A stretch of DNA of 64,000 bases from Micavibrio sp. (lineage in GTDB: Bacteria > Pseudomonadota > Alphaproteobacteria > UBA9219): assembly GCA_020718105.1 (NCBI GenBank), contig DYDA01000010.1, positions 1 to 64,000 of the forward strand, in the 5' to 3' direction. The position numbers and the translations under genes are program-made. This document shows positions 50,411-59,030 of the stretch, in pieces (within the stretch, counting starts at the first letter, position 1; the number at the start of each line of letters is the position of its first letter). The notes below the pieces were generated by a model. That model saw only the letters and a list, made by a program, of their open reading frames with translations. It was not told the DNA's origin and did not search any database.

Positions 50411-50497
50411 GCTCGAAGCGTTGGTAGAGCACCCTTATGTCTTGGGTGTTGTGGTCCGCGTTGCCCGTGGCATCGAGTCCCATCGGTCGCCCCATTC
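50411..50497 (+). pseudogene. Degenerate tRNA-His-like duplicate
   Basis: Retains GTTGGTAGAGC, GTTGTGGTCCG and a 26-bp exact copy of the tRNA-His 3' end (TCGAGTCCCATCGGTCGCCCCATTCT), with an inserted ACCCTTATGTCTTGGG segment. Confidence 0.75.
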
Positions 50498-50558
50498 TCA
50501 AGAAGCATTCAGGATTTGAAATTCATGACGAGTAGGCGCGTTTTCAAGTTGACGCAGT

Positions 50559-50957
50559 CTATTTTGTCGTCCGCGCCCACTCTTCTACGGCAGAGGAAAA
50601 ATCAAGCTGATAGTCGGGAATGCCTAGCGAGAGGCCATGCCTTATCGCCTCATCATAATGCGATAGGTGGGAACGATCAATTTTGAAGAATTGATCCTTG
50701 AAGATAACGAAATGAGTGCGCTCGTTTTTAAAGTCGGCATACCACGCATGATCTTTATCCAAAGACTGGTTAAGCCTTGCCGCCGTTTCTTCGGCCTTAT
50801 TATTGGCTATCTCAACCGTGTGGAGAGTCCAGTTTTGAACCCATGGCGTTTTGTGCTGCGGCGTCACCGCCTCAACCTTCGTCGCAACGATGGTCATGCT
50901 GTCGATCACGGTTTTGTCACTTAGGGACTCTTCGATAATGATCCCGCGATAGGTCAT
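50559..50957 (-). CDS. Hypothetical protein
   Basis: MTYRGIIIEESLSDKTVIDSMTIVATKVEAV... Confidence 0.65.
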   Translation of the reverse strand: MTYRGIIIEESLSDKTVIDSMTIVATKVEAVTPQHKTPWVQNWTLHTVEIANNKAEETAARLNQSLDKDHAWYADFKNERTHFVIFKDQFFKIDRSHLSHYDEAIRHGLSLGIPDYQLDFSSAVEEWARTTK

Positions 50958-51030
50958 GAGGGTGTTCCTTGGGGGGGGCTCAGTTAAGTTATATATCAAT
51001 GGGACAGACTCGTAACCTGCATGACAAAGC

Positions 51031-51669
51031 CTATCGACTCAACGGATTGATCTTATCTAAACATTTGCAAAACACGTTCTTGCATGTGTCTTCAATTTTT
51101 AAATTGGCTCTTCCGTGAAATGCAAGCTCACCGCTGCACCCACCTACCATGTTTTTTGACTGATGTATTATTTCTAAGAGGTCTTCAGGCTTCTCCTCTG
51201 TTTCTGATGACAGGCAACTAGGGTGAATTATTCGCAATGCAGCAAGCAAAGGAAGTAATTTGTGGTGAGCATCTTCCATTCCAATAAGCAAAAACTTATA
51301 TTGAAGGGCATGGAGATAACTGAGCCCCTCTTCATATTTTGTTACGGCCTCTTTCACCTTTTCTGAGTTAGAGACTGTTTGTCCATTGCTAACAGCCCAT
51401 TCGTAGATAGCGAGCGACCTCTCAATTTGCTTTAACACATCAAGTGCTTCGGAAAATAAGTTAAACCGTTTTTCCCACCAACGTTGTGATACGAATTGTC
51501 TATATGCAAGCAGATAGGTGACTAGCCCGCCAATAGATCCCAGTAAGATTTTTTCAAAGATAGCTTCCATATCTATTTTCTCTTCCAACGGGTTTTTTCT
51601 GGAGGCACACGAAATATAACCACAACTTTTAAAGAGTTTTGGCTCATAGTCAAATCGGATAATTTCCAT
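51031..51669 (-). CDS. Hypothetical protein with N-terminal TM segment
   Basis: EAIFEKILLGSIGGLVTYLLAYRQFVSQRWWEKRFNLFSEALDVLKQIE; start uncertain. Confidence 0.6.
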   Translation of the reverse strand: MEIIRFDYEPKLFKSCGYISCASRKNPLEEKIDMEAIFEKILLGSIGGLVTYLLAYRQFVSQRWWEKRFNLFSEALDVLKQIERSLAIYEWAVSNGQTVSNSEKVKEAVTKYEEGLSYLHALQYKFLLIGMEDAHHKLLPLLAALRIIHPSCLSSETEEKPEDLLEIIHQSKNMVGGCSGELAFHGRANLKIEDTCKNVFCKCLDKINPLSR

Positions 51670-51676
51670 AATGCCC

Positions 51677-51818
51677 CGTCATTGCGAGCGACCAACTTGT
51701 CCCCCGAAGCTGCGAAGCAGCGTAGGGGGATCCATCACCTGCTCTTTCCACCGATGACCTTGTTTGCCAATTCAGGAGATGGACTGCCACGTCGCCTTTT
51801 AGGCTCCTCGCAGTGACG
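51677..51818. repeat. MITE-like palindromic repeat with terminal inverted repeats
   Basis: CGTCATTGCGAG...CTCGCAGTGACG ends; nested TCCATCACCTG...CAGGAGATGGA. Confidence 0.7.
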
Positions 51819-51984
51819 GCCGCGCTGGCAATCGTGCGAAGTTTATGGAGGGGATTGATCAAAATCACGCAAAGCGTGATTTTGCCCCTCAAGGGGCGGC
51901 TCGCCCTGTTGGGGCTGCGCCGTCCAAAACGCCTGTGGCGTTTTGTCGAACCCTGTGGTCTCTTCAGCGATCCACCTTTTCCGC

Positions 51985-52020
51985 CATAACAAAAGCCCCC
52001 AATCGGGGGCTTTTGTTATG
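51985..52020. terminator. Perfect 16-bp stem bidirectional terminator
   Basis: CATAACAAAAGCCCCC-AATC-GGGGGCTTTTGTTATG. Confidence 0.8.
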
Positions 52021-52223
52021 GGAGGGGGACTGCCTAACAAGCCGTCCATCCAATTGTTTGCCAACAAACTTATTTCACGCAAGCCGAATTATACTCATAA
52101 TTCTACTCACAATCGGTCTGGATTTAGGCTTACGTTATCGGATTGTGTTGGATAAAGTCAAAGCACGCAATCATAAAATGCTCAAGATATATTTTGAGCG
52201 GCCAGCTAAAAAAAGGAGGGGTT

Positions 52224-52808
52224 ATGAGCAAAACAATAACAACAATAAGCCTGTTATTATCCTTGTTCTGCGTCTCGGCCTGTACAAGCAAACCCGAAGC
52301 CTACAGCGCAACACTCGACAAAATAACCCTTGCCTCTCAACAAGCAGATAACTCTTGCTCTACCGATAAACAAACCGAGGCTGATAAAGTTTCATGCACA
52401 AAAGAGCTGGTACTAAAAACTGCAGCTGAAGACGGCTTTGACGATATTTTTGTTTTAGAGAAACATTTCTCTTTAAATGAAGGCCTCGCGAAGAAGCTAG
52501 ATGCGAGACAACTAAAGGCAGAGGAATACAACAAGCAAAAAGCGGAACTTGCCGATCAAACAGTTTCCTTTTTTTACGCGAAGCTTAACCGACTAAGGCT
52601 AGAGGAGATCGAACGCAAGCAAAACGCCACCATGGCTTGGATGGCTATGTCTCAAGGCATGAATTCCATGAGCAATTCTTACAATAATTCCGCTGCTGTT
52701 TATGGGGCGGCTGCGCAGCAACCTTGGACTCCCTCATATAGAACGCCACGAATGATTACAACAAACTGTAATACTTTTGGAAATAATTTAACCTGTTATT
52801 CCCAATAA
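52224..52808 (+). CDS. Putative lipoprotein (cargo)
   Basis: MSKTITTISLLLSLFCVSAC lipobox; RBS AAAGGAGGGG. Confidence 0.7.
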   Translation: MSKTITTISLLLSLFCVSACTSKPEAYSATLDKITLASQQADNSCSTDKQTEADKVSCTKELVLKTAAEDGFDDIFVLEKHFSLNEGLAKKLDARQLKAEEYNKQKAELADQTVSFFYAKLNRLRLEEIERKQNATMAWMAMSQGMNSMSNSYNNSAAVYGAAAQQPWTPSYRTPRMITTNCNTFGNNLTCYSQ

Positions 52809-52848
52809 TTATGGCGGTAAATAAACTTCTGTTTTCTTCCTGTTGTTT

Positions 52849-53151
52849 TCAGGAATCTTGGCGCGGTGTAGGCTCAACAAAATGAACGGTAATTTGGTGC
52901 AATTCATGCACGTCATCGACAATTTCTGTTCGGGCAAGCTTAGGAATATAGTATTCCATCACAGAGGAAAAAGCAGAAAAAGCCGCCTTCGGGTCTGTCT
53001 TTGCTATTTCATCCAGCCATTCATTTAATCGGCCAATGTTGCCCTCCACAAACAAAGAAATTGCTTCTCGTGCCTGTTGCGTAGTTTTGTTTGGCTTTCC
53101 TTTTGGACGACCAGCGAGATTGCCTGATTTCCCTTTTTTGAATTGAGTCAT
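52849..53151 (-). CDS. DUF5681 domain protein
   Basis: FKKGKSGNLAGRPKGKPNKTTQQAREAI signature. Confidence 0.85.
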   Translation of the reverse strand: MTQFKKGKSGNLAGRPKGKPNKTTQQAREAISLFVEGNIGRLNEWLDEIAKTDPKAAFSAFSSVMEYYIPKLARTEIVDDVHELHQITVHFVEPTPRQDS

Positions 53152-53163
53152 GATTTTTTCCTT

Positions 53164-53733
53164 TCATTTTTCTGCTGTTATTTGTTGCTCTGATCTCCAA
53201 AGAGCCGCCGTTTCAGAGCTTTGGTTTTTGCGGTAAAAGGTCAAATAAGCCCCGTCGCCGCAATCAAGACGTGCGGTGTCTTTTGTAACAGCAACAATGC
53301 GCCGCCCTTTAAGGCAGGGCACAAGCCCCATGCCGTCATAACGCCATTCAGGGGCATCGGGGCACACGCCAAACACATCCTCGGCCTTCCACCCCAATGC
53401 CGCTGCCTGCCGCCCCCATGCGTCCAAGAAATAGCCCCCATCGTCCACAAGCTGCCGCCAGCGTTCCGGCGTAAAAGCGGCAGGTCTTTCCATCGTGCAA
53501 AGAAGAGCAAAGCCTTCGGCCCATTCTTTCGGAACCCCGTTCGCCTGAATAATTCCGGCGCGTTCGTCAAAGGATTCTTGATCCCATTTTATAGGTCTTG
53601 CGACAGCGACAGTTGCGACAGTCGCGACACAAGCCGCCACATGTTCCCGAAGTGTCGCAAGTGTCGCGTGTGTCGCCGTCGCACACTCTTCCAAACCGCC
53701 TTTTCTTATCAGAGCCGCGAGCGTCATGCGCAC
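53164..53733 (-). CDS. Hypothetical mobile-element protein containing ATVATVAVA repeat
   Basis: MRMTLAALIRKGGLEECATATHATLATLREHVAACVATVATVAVARPIKWDQESFDERAGIIQANGVPKEWAEGFALLC. Confidence 0.7.
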   Translation of the reverse strand: MRMTLAALIRKGGLEECATATHATLATLREHVAACVATVATVAVARPIKWDQESFDERAGIIQANGVPKEWAEGFALLCTMERPAAFTPERWRQLVDDGGYFLDAWGRQAAALGWKAEDVFGVCPDAPEWRYDGMGLVPCLKGRRIVAVTKDTARLDCGDGAYLTFYRKNQSSETAALWRSEQQITAEK

Positions 53734-55268
53734 CCCCCTTCCAATAGAGCGGGATTAACGGCAATCATTTTTTGCCTGCCGCCGCTTATCTCCCTGATAC
53801 GATCCGCCTCGCACAATTCGCGCAAAGCCTGATTAAGCCTTTCGGTCTTGCGAAGGCGCACGGGGGTAATGTTTCTCTGAATCTCTCGGCGGGAAACGCT
53901 GGAAACACGAGACTTCCCACAATAGGATAGAAGCCAAGCGTCAAGCCTTACAGCGTCGGCCTGTTCTTCCGGCAACGCCAATTCCCCGAAGAACCGCCGC
54001 GCTTCGTTCAAATGCCAAGCCACGATCCGGCTTGCACCTTCCAGATTGTGCGCTTCAATCAAACCCGACGGCCCGCGCTCCAAAACATGAAATAAAGCCG
54101 CAAGCCGTGCCACATTATCAGCCGCCTTTGATCCTACGTCCCGCACGCCATAAAGCTCGCCATTGTCGCCAAGTTCTTTTTCAATAGTATCGTGGAAAGC
54201 AACCCAAAGCGTTTTGGCCTCCGGCGTTAAGCTCAAGAGCGTTGGCGCAAGCCCTCCGCCTTCCGCAAAAGACGCGGGCATAGAAAGCAGGTCCGCAATA
54301 CGCTTATTGAACAAGGCCAGATTAGGCCAAGTTGAAGGGGCTTCGGAAAAGAAGCGCGTCCCTTGTGTGGATTCCGGCCAAGCAACAAGAAAACGAGCAA
54401 AGAATCCCGTCCCCCGCGCCAAGCCGCCTGAACGCTCGAAGAAGCTGTTAAGCGTCACCTCTTGCACAAGTAGGCCCATCGTGAACCGCGCTCCCCGCAC
54501 GGTAAAAGATTCGGACGTGCGCCTGCTTATGGGCATATCGCCGCCATCCCACAAAATGTTAAGAAGCCCAAGATTGCGCATGATTGTATCTTTCCCCATG
54601 GCATGCGCCCCGAGGATCAATCCGGCCTCGCTCGACAACACCCCAGCCGACGGATATTCTTGCGCCATAGCCCAAGCCAAACTTTCGGGCGTATCGTCCC
54701 CGCGTATCAGTTTAGGAATGCGAGGGGGGACGGGCTTTTCCTTTTCCAGTTGTTCAAGACGCGAGCGCAAATTGCCGATGCTTTCCTTTTCGCCGTCTTT
54801 GGCTGCCGCGTTTTTAATGGCTCCCGTGACCCCTGCTTTTTCCGCTTCCCATGCAGAAAAATCAGCGCGATGTTTTGCCAGTTCAGGCTTTGCCAATTCC
54901 GCTTGATCGCGTTCAAAATCACGAATAGCCCCTGTGAAGAATCCGTCACAAGTTGATTTTCTTTCGCCGCTATCGGCGATAGACAAAAGAAACAGCCCGA
55001 CAGGGCCGGAAAGTTTTTCCGAACGCTTCACATCGACAAGGGCTTGTCCCGCCACCGACAGAGCCGCCAGCGCCGAGGATGCAACAAGAACGGCAGGGGC
55101 CTTTGTAAAGCCCTGCACCTCTGCAACGGCGTCGCGCACGAGAGGCGGCAAAGCATCCAATGGATAAGATTCCGGTGCGATAGACGAAAGAAGCGATTGC
55201 GGCGGCTCCCACAGATCAGAAACTGAAACGGCACTTTGCACCATGTTTTTAATCGCGGCTTGTGTCAT
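53724..55268 (-). CDS. DUF3987 (YfjI-type) replication protein
   Basis: YPLDALPPLVRDAVAEVQGFTKAPAVLVASSALAALSVAGQALVDVKR...FLLSIADSGERKSTCDGFF. Confidence 0.88.
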   Translation of the reverse strand: MTQAAIKNMVQSAVSVSDLWEPPQSLLSSIAPESYPLDALPPLVRDAVAEVQGFTKAPAVLVASSALAALSVAGQALVDVKRSEKLSGPVGLFLLSIADSGERKSTCDGFFTGAIRDFERDQAELAKPELAKHRADFSAWEAEKAGVTGAIKNAAAKDGEKESIGNLRSRLEQLEKEKPVPPRIPKLIRGDDTPESLAWAMAQEYPSAGVLSSEAGLILGAHAMGKDTIMRNLGLLNILWDGGDMPISRRTSESFTVRGARFTMGLLVQEVTLNSFFERSGGLARGTGFFARFLVAWPESTQGTRFFSEAPSTWPNLALFNKRIADLLSMPASFAEGGGLAPTLLSLTPEAKTLWVAFHDTIEKELGDNGELYGVRDVGSKAADNVARLAALFHVLERGPSGLIEAHNLEGASRIVAWHLNEARRFFGELALPEEQADAVRLDAWLLSYCGKSRVSSVSRREIQRNITPVRLRKTERLNQALRELCEADRIREISGGRQKMIAVNPALLEGGCA

Positions 55269-56077
55269 GCTGCCGCCTCCCTCAAAACGTCGTTAAAATC
55301 TTTTCCTTCCGGCGGCAACGCAACGCGCACCTTCCGACCTTGCTCACGCCATAGCAAAGCCGCATCTTGTGCGGATCGAAGTCCTACGGGGTCATTGTCG
55401 GCGCAGATCGTGACGCTGGAAGCCAGAGGCAGAGGCGGAAAAATAAGATTGCGAATACCACCCGCCGAAAGCGCGGCCCATGTCGGGATTCCGGTTGCCT
55501 GCATCACGCTCAAACCCGTTTCTAAACCCTCGCTCACGGCCAATTCTTCGCCCGCATCGGCAAGGTGACAGGACAAGCCGCCCACAGGGCCAAGAGTCAT
55601 TTTGGCAGGGGTCACAGGGGCCTTATCTTTGCCATCGGGCGAAAGGAAAGTCCTATGCAGCGCGTGAATTTTGCCCGTCCAATCCGTGGCCCCCGCGAGC
55701 AAGACAGGGAAATATGATCCGCTTGGTTTATGAAGGTGACGGGGCAGGAAGCGCAAAGACAGAGGAAGAATCTCGATCCCGCGAGCGCGTAAATAGACCT
55801 CGACTAGCGAGCCTTTGGCCGGAAGGCTCTCGCGCCATAGCTTTTCGACAAATACCCGAACGCTGGCCGTGTCTTTTTCTGGCACAGGCCGCTCGCACCG
55901 CATCGTTGGCGCATGGCCCCGCAAGGCCGCCAACAGATCGACTTGCGAGCATCCTGCGTGACAATGAAAAAGCTCGCATCCGTCCTTCACGGTCACAGCC
56001 AGAGCTGCCTTATAGCCGCAGCATGGGCAATCGCGCCATGTCGTGCGGCCAGCCGCCGCCTTGAAGTCCTCACGCAT
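55265..56077 (-). CDS. Toprim domain/DNA primase-like protein
   Basis: CPCCGYKAALAVTVKDGCELFHCHAGCSQVDLLAAL zinc-binding; VSEGLETGLSVMQATGIPTWAALSAGGIRNL Toprim. Confidence 0.88.
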   Translation of the reverse strand: MREDFKAAAGRTTWRDCPCCGYKAALAVTVKDGCELFHCHAGCSQVDLLAALRGHAPTMRCERPVPEKDTASVRVFVEKLWRESLPAKGSLVEVYLRARGIEILPLSLRFLPRHLHKPSGSYFPVLLAGATDWTGKIHALHRTFLSPDGKDKAPVTPAKMTLGPVGGLSCHLADAGEELAVSEGLETGLSVMQATGIPTWAALSAGGIRNLIFPPLPLASSVTICADNDPVGLRSAQDAALLWREQGRKVRVALPPEGKDFNDVLREAAA

Positions 56078-56285
56078 CGGATTCCCCTCGCGACTGTGCG
56101 ATACGTTGGGCGATAAAAGCGTCTACCTCGCTGGATAACCAGCCGACGCTCCTTGCGCCTAAAGAGATTGGGCGCGGAAAAAATCCTTTCGCAATCCAGT
56201 CATACAAGGTTGAGTTTTTGATCCCGATCCGTGAAAGAACGGCAGGCTTTCTTAATAAGACTTGTTCGGACATATTAGCCTCCAT
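56070..56285 (-). CDS. AlpA family transcriptional regulator
   Basis: LLRKPAVLSRIGIKNSTLYDWIAKGFFPRPISLGARSVGWLSSEVDAFIAQRIAQSR. Confidence 0.93.
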   Translation of the reverse strand: MEANMSEQVLLRKPAVLSRIGIKNSTLYDWIAKGFFPRPISLGARSVGWLSSEVDAFIAQRIAQSRGESDA

Positions 56286-56335
56286 TTGAAGTTATGAAGG
56301 CGTTTTTATCGAAAGGGGCTGATATGATCAGATAA

Positions 56336-56974
56336 TCAATAATCGGTTTTTAATTCATCACAAGGATCGGGAACGTTTTGAACCATAGAGGCTTTCACTT
56401 CGTCGGGAAGTGCATTATAAGCACCATCTAAAATATCTTGTGTTTTTGCCCTAATATACTCTGTTTTAAGCATTTCCTGTTCAACGTCTGCCCCGAGCCG
56501 ATTTATAATCTCGCCAGCTGCATCCTCAATAGAAAGAGCTACTCCCTTGTTTTGATTCTGTTTTCTCAAACACCATATGGCATAAAGAAGATGCTTTCTT
56601 TTCTGTTGCGCTTTTTGATGCTTTATCGGATGCCCAACGCGCTGTTTCTTTTTAAGGCAAAACGCTTCATCCAAACTTATCGTTTCTCGCTCTAAATAGT
56701 CAGCGAAACGCTCCGCCAAAATCAAGAGGACATTTGACGGCGGCGTGATTCCATTCTTGATCAACTGGGTGAAACTTTGAATGGCATCTAAACTGCTATC
56801 CACCAGCTTGGCCATTTCAACGTGCATAAAGCGAGAAATTTCTCTTGCATCCTTCGGGCGTTTATCAAGCCACGTCTCTTCTAGTTCAAGGGATCGCACG
56901 GCCTCCCGAGAAATGGAAAAAACAGGTTTCTTCTCATTTTTAGCCATTTTTTGCCTTCCCTTGCATCTGAACAA
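56336..56974 (-). CDS. Hypothetical mobile-element protein
   Basis: 212-aa ORF downstream of integrase. Confidence 0.6.
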   Translation of the reverse strand: MFRCKGRQKMAKNEKKPVFSISREAVRSLELEETWLDKRPKDAREISRFMHVEMAKLVDSSLDAIQSFTQLIKNGITPPSNVLLILAERFADYLERETISLDEAFCLKKKQRVGHPIKHQKAQQKRKHLLYAIWCLRKQNQNKGVALSIEDAAGEIINRLGADVEQEMLKTEYIRAKTQDILDGAYNALPDEVKASMVQNVPDPCDELKTDY

Positions 56975-58160
56975 CGTTTTTGCGCTGTTGAGCCGCTTGA
57001 TCCAGAAAATCCGCCCAATCCCCCATCATCTTTTTGCGTTCAAGAACGTATTCCGCCCGATTGTATGCGCTTCGGATTTTGTCGCCGTCCTCATGTGCCA
57101 ACTGCCGCTCTATAACGTCGGGGTTAAAGTTTTTTTCGTTTAGGATCGTGCTGGCAAGGCTTCGAAATCCGTGCCCTGTCATGCGTCCCTGATATTTCAT
57201 GCGCCGCAAGGCCATAAGAATGCAGCCGTTGGATAAATGCCGCGCCTTGCTGCGTGAGCTATAGAAGAGAAAAGGCTTGTCCCCCGTCAGTGTGTGAATC
57301 TCTTTCAAAAGGGCCAAGGCTTGCCGCGAAAGCGGGATCATGTGCGGGCGCTTCATTTTCATGCGCTCTTTGGGAATGTGCCATTCTTCCCGCTCCCAAT
57401 TTATTTCTTCCCACTTCGCGCCGATTAATTCGTTCGTGCGCGGAAAAGTCAGAGCCAGCATTTCCATCGCCAGAACAACAAGCCGATCCCCTGCATAGGA
57501 TCGAATGGCTTTAAGAAGGTCAGGCAGTTCGGCAGGCGGAATGCAGGGATGGTGTTTTTCTTCTGTGCTTGGCAAAATGTCACGCAAATCCGCCGCTGGG
57601 TTATGCTGGCAAAGACCGCGCTGCGAGGCATAACGGAAAGTCTGGCCAATAAGCTGTTTCATGCGCTTGGCCGTTTCGACCGTGCCGCGCTTGGCTATTT
57701 TCTCAATAACCCGTACTACATCGGGAATCGTGATTTCCGTGATAGGCAAGGCTCCTATTTGTGGAAAAACGTGTTGCTCCATACGAGCAAGGCATTGGAC
57801 ACGGTATTTTTCATTCATGCCGGATTGCTTCAATTCCAGCCAAGCCCGCGCCACCTTCTCAAAAGTGTTTTCCCCTGCATGAAAATTGCGGAGCTTTTGG
57901 GCCTTCTTCTCCCGTGTGGGGTGCTTTCCAGCGTCCAGCGTGTCTCGCGCCCCATCACGAAGCTTCCGCGCCTCTGCCAAGGAAACGGCGGGATGTTTGC
58001 CCAAAGCCAGCATTTGCCCCTTGCCGTTGAAATTGTACCGCCAGCGCCAAAGCTTGCCGCCAGCGGGTGACACCTCTAGGCACAGGCCGCCGCTATCAGC
58101 AACCCGATAAAGCTTTTTCTTGGGTTTGAGGGCTTTTATGGCCAATTCGGTCAGAGACAT
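56940..58160 (-). CDS. P4-like tyrosine integrase (DUF4102 N-terminus)
   Basis: MSLTELAIKALKPKKKLYRVADSGGLCLEVSPAGGKLWRWRYNFNGKGQMLALGKHPAVSLAEAR...TFPRTNELIGAKWEEINWE...MTGHGFRSLASTIL. Confidence 0.95.
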   Translation of the reverse strand: MSLTELAIKALKPKKKLYRVADSGGLCLEVSPAGGKLWRWRYNFNGKGQMLALGKHPAVSLAEARKLRDGARDTLDAGKHPTREKKAQKLRNFHAGENTFEKVARAWLELKQSGMNEKYRVQCLARMEQHVFPQIGALPITEITIPDVVRVIEKIAKRGTVETAKRMKQLIGQTFRYASQRGLCQHNPAADLRDILPSTEEKHHPCIPPAELPDLLKAIRSYAGDRLVVLAMEMLALTFPRTNELIGAKWEEINWEREEWHIPKERMKMKRPHMIPLSRQALALLKEIHTLTGDKPFLFYSSRSKARHLSNGCILMALRRMKYQGRMTGHGFRSLASTILNEKNFNPDVIERQLAHEDGDKIRSAYNRAEYVLERKKMMGDWADFLDQAAQQRKNVVQMQGKAKNG

Positions 58161-58321
58161 GGCAAAGCGCCTTGAGTAGTTTCTTAATATCTACTCATTA
58201 ATCTACTCGCAATCGGCTTGGCTTGCAATAGACCTTATCGGAAGTGGCCGGATCAAATCTCTTTGATTTTACTCTGTTTTCTTCATTACCTCGGACGCTA
58301 TCGGATGTCCTAAATCGAGGC

Positions 58322-58413
<92 letters not shown>

Positions 58414-58493
58414 ATCTTCATCATTCAACAGCGGGGTTGATCGCGGTTGAACCTTATCATTTTCACGCGCCTTCGCGCGTGGGGATCTATCTC

Positions 58494-58668
58494 AACCCCT
58501 CTCCCCTTGCGGGAGAGGAAAGTTTTTCTAGGGCTTGTTTGTCTCGCCGAAGCGTCGAAGACGCGAAGGTGGACAACAAGTCCTTAGAAAAACTAGGTGA
58601 GGGGTTACCTATCGGATCCCTCCCCGAAATGGCTTTGCCATTTTGACCCTCCCGCAAGGGGAGGGTGA
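58494..58668. repeat. Structured dispersed repeat, family 2, copy 2
   Basis: Same block order as 39339-39481. Confidence 0.85.
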
Positions 58669-58742
58669 CTAGGCAGCCAGTCTCTTACATCAAGCCATTA
58701 AGCTTGGCAATTAAAGAGTGAAGGGGGGCGGCGGCGATAGCG

Positions 58743-58928
58743 TTAACGCTCCGTTTCCTTCCCCTTTTTATCCAAGACATAGCGCAACTTGGTGAGCGCT
58801 GTGCGTTGTAGCAGCGATTGGGGCGTGGAGGCGGGGCCTTGGATCACGACCTCTGTGCCGCTTTGAGCATCAACAGCCGTTACCTTCATAATCGCGCCGA
58901 TTTGGATATATTCGAAAAGCACTTCCAT
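58743..58928 (-). CDS. Small conserved protein (DUF6898-like)
   Basis: MEVLFEYIQIGAIMKVTAVDAQSGTEVVIQGPASTPQSLLQRTALTKLRYVLDKK. Confidence 0.65.
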   Translation of the reverse strand: MEVLFEYIQIGAIMKVTAVDAQSGTEVVIQGPASTPQSLLQRTALTKLRYVLDKKGKETER

Positions 58929-59030
58929 GGGCGGGGAGGATAGGGGCAGTCGCCTTTTGTTGCAAGATGGCTTGAAATGACCCTCTAACCAAGGCAGACT
59001 ATGACTTACACACAGTTTAGGAGAGGTATT

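Larger units (their letters stand above)
52090..58245. mobile_element. Small integrative element next to tRNA-Ser(CGA), phage-satellite-like
   Basis: Tyrosine integrase, AlpA, Toprim primase, DUF3987, DUF5681; imperfect direct repeats near 52100 and 58195. Confidence 0.65.

Noticed and set aside
50292-50501. Minus-strand ORF with GATDGTRTHD peptide
   Set aside because: Typical spurious translation of the tRNA antisense strand.
51843-52082. 79-aa minus-strand ORF MREISLLANNWMDGLLGSPPPITKAPDWG...
   Set aside because: Covers only hairpins and a terminator, so more likely structured non-coding DNA.
53590-53695. Possible CRISPR-like repeat cluster
   Set aside because: Units are 6-8 bp without uniform spacers and no cas genes are present; no CRISPR array was seen in the window.
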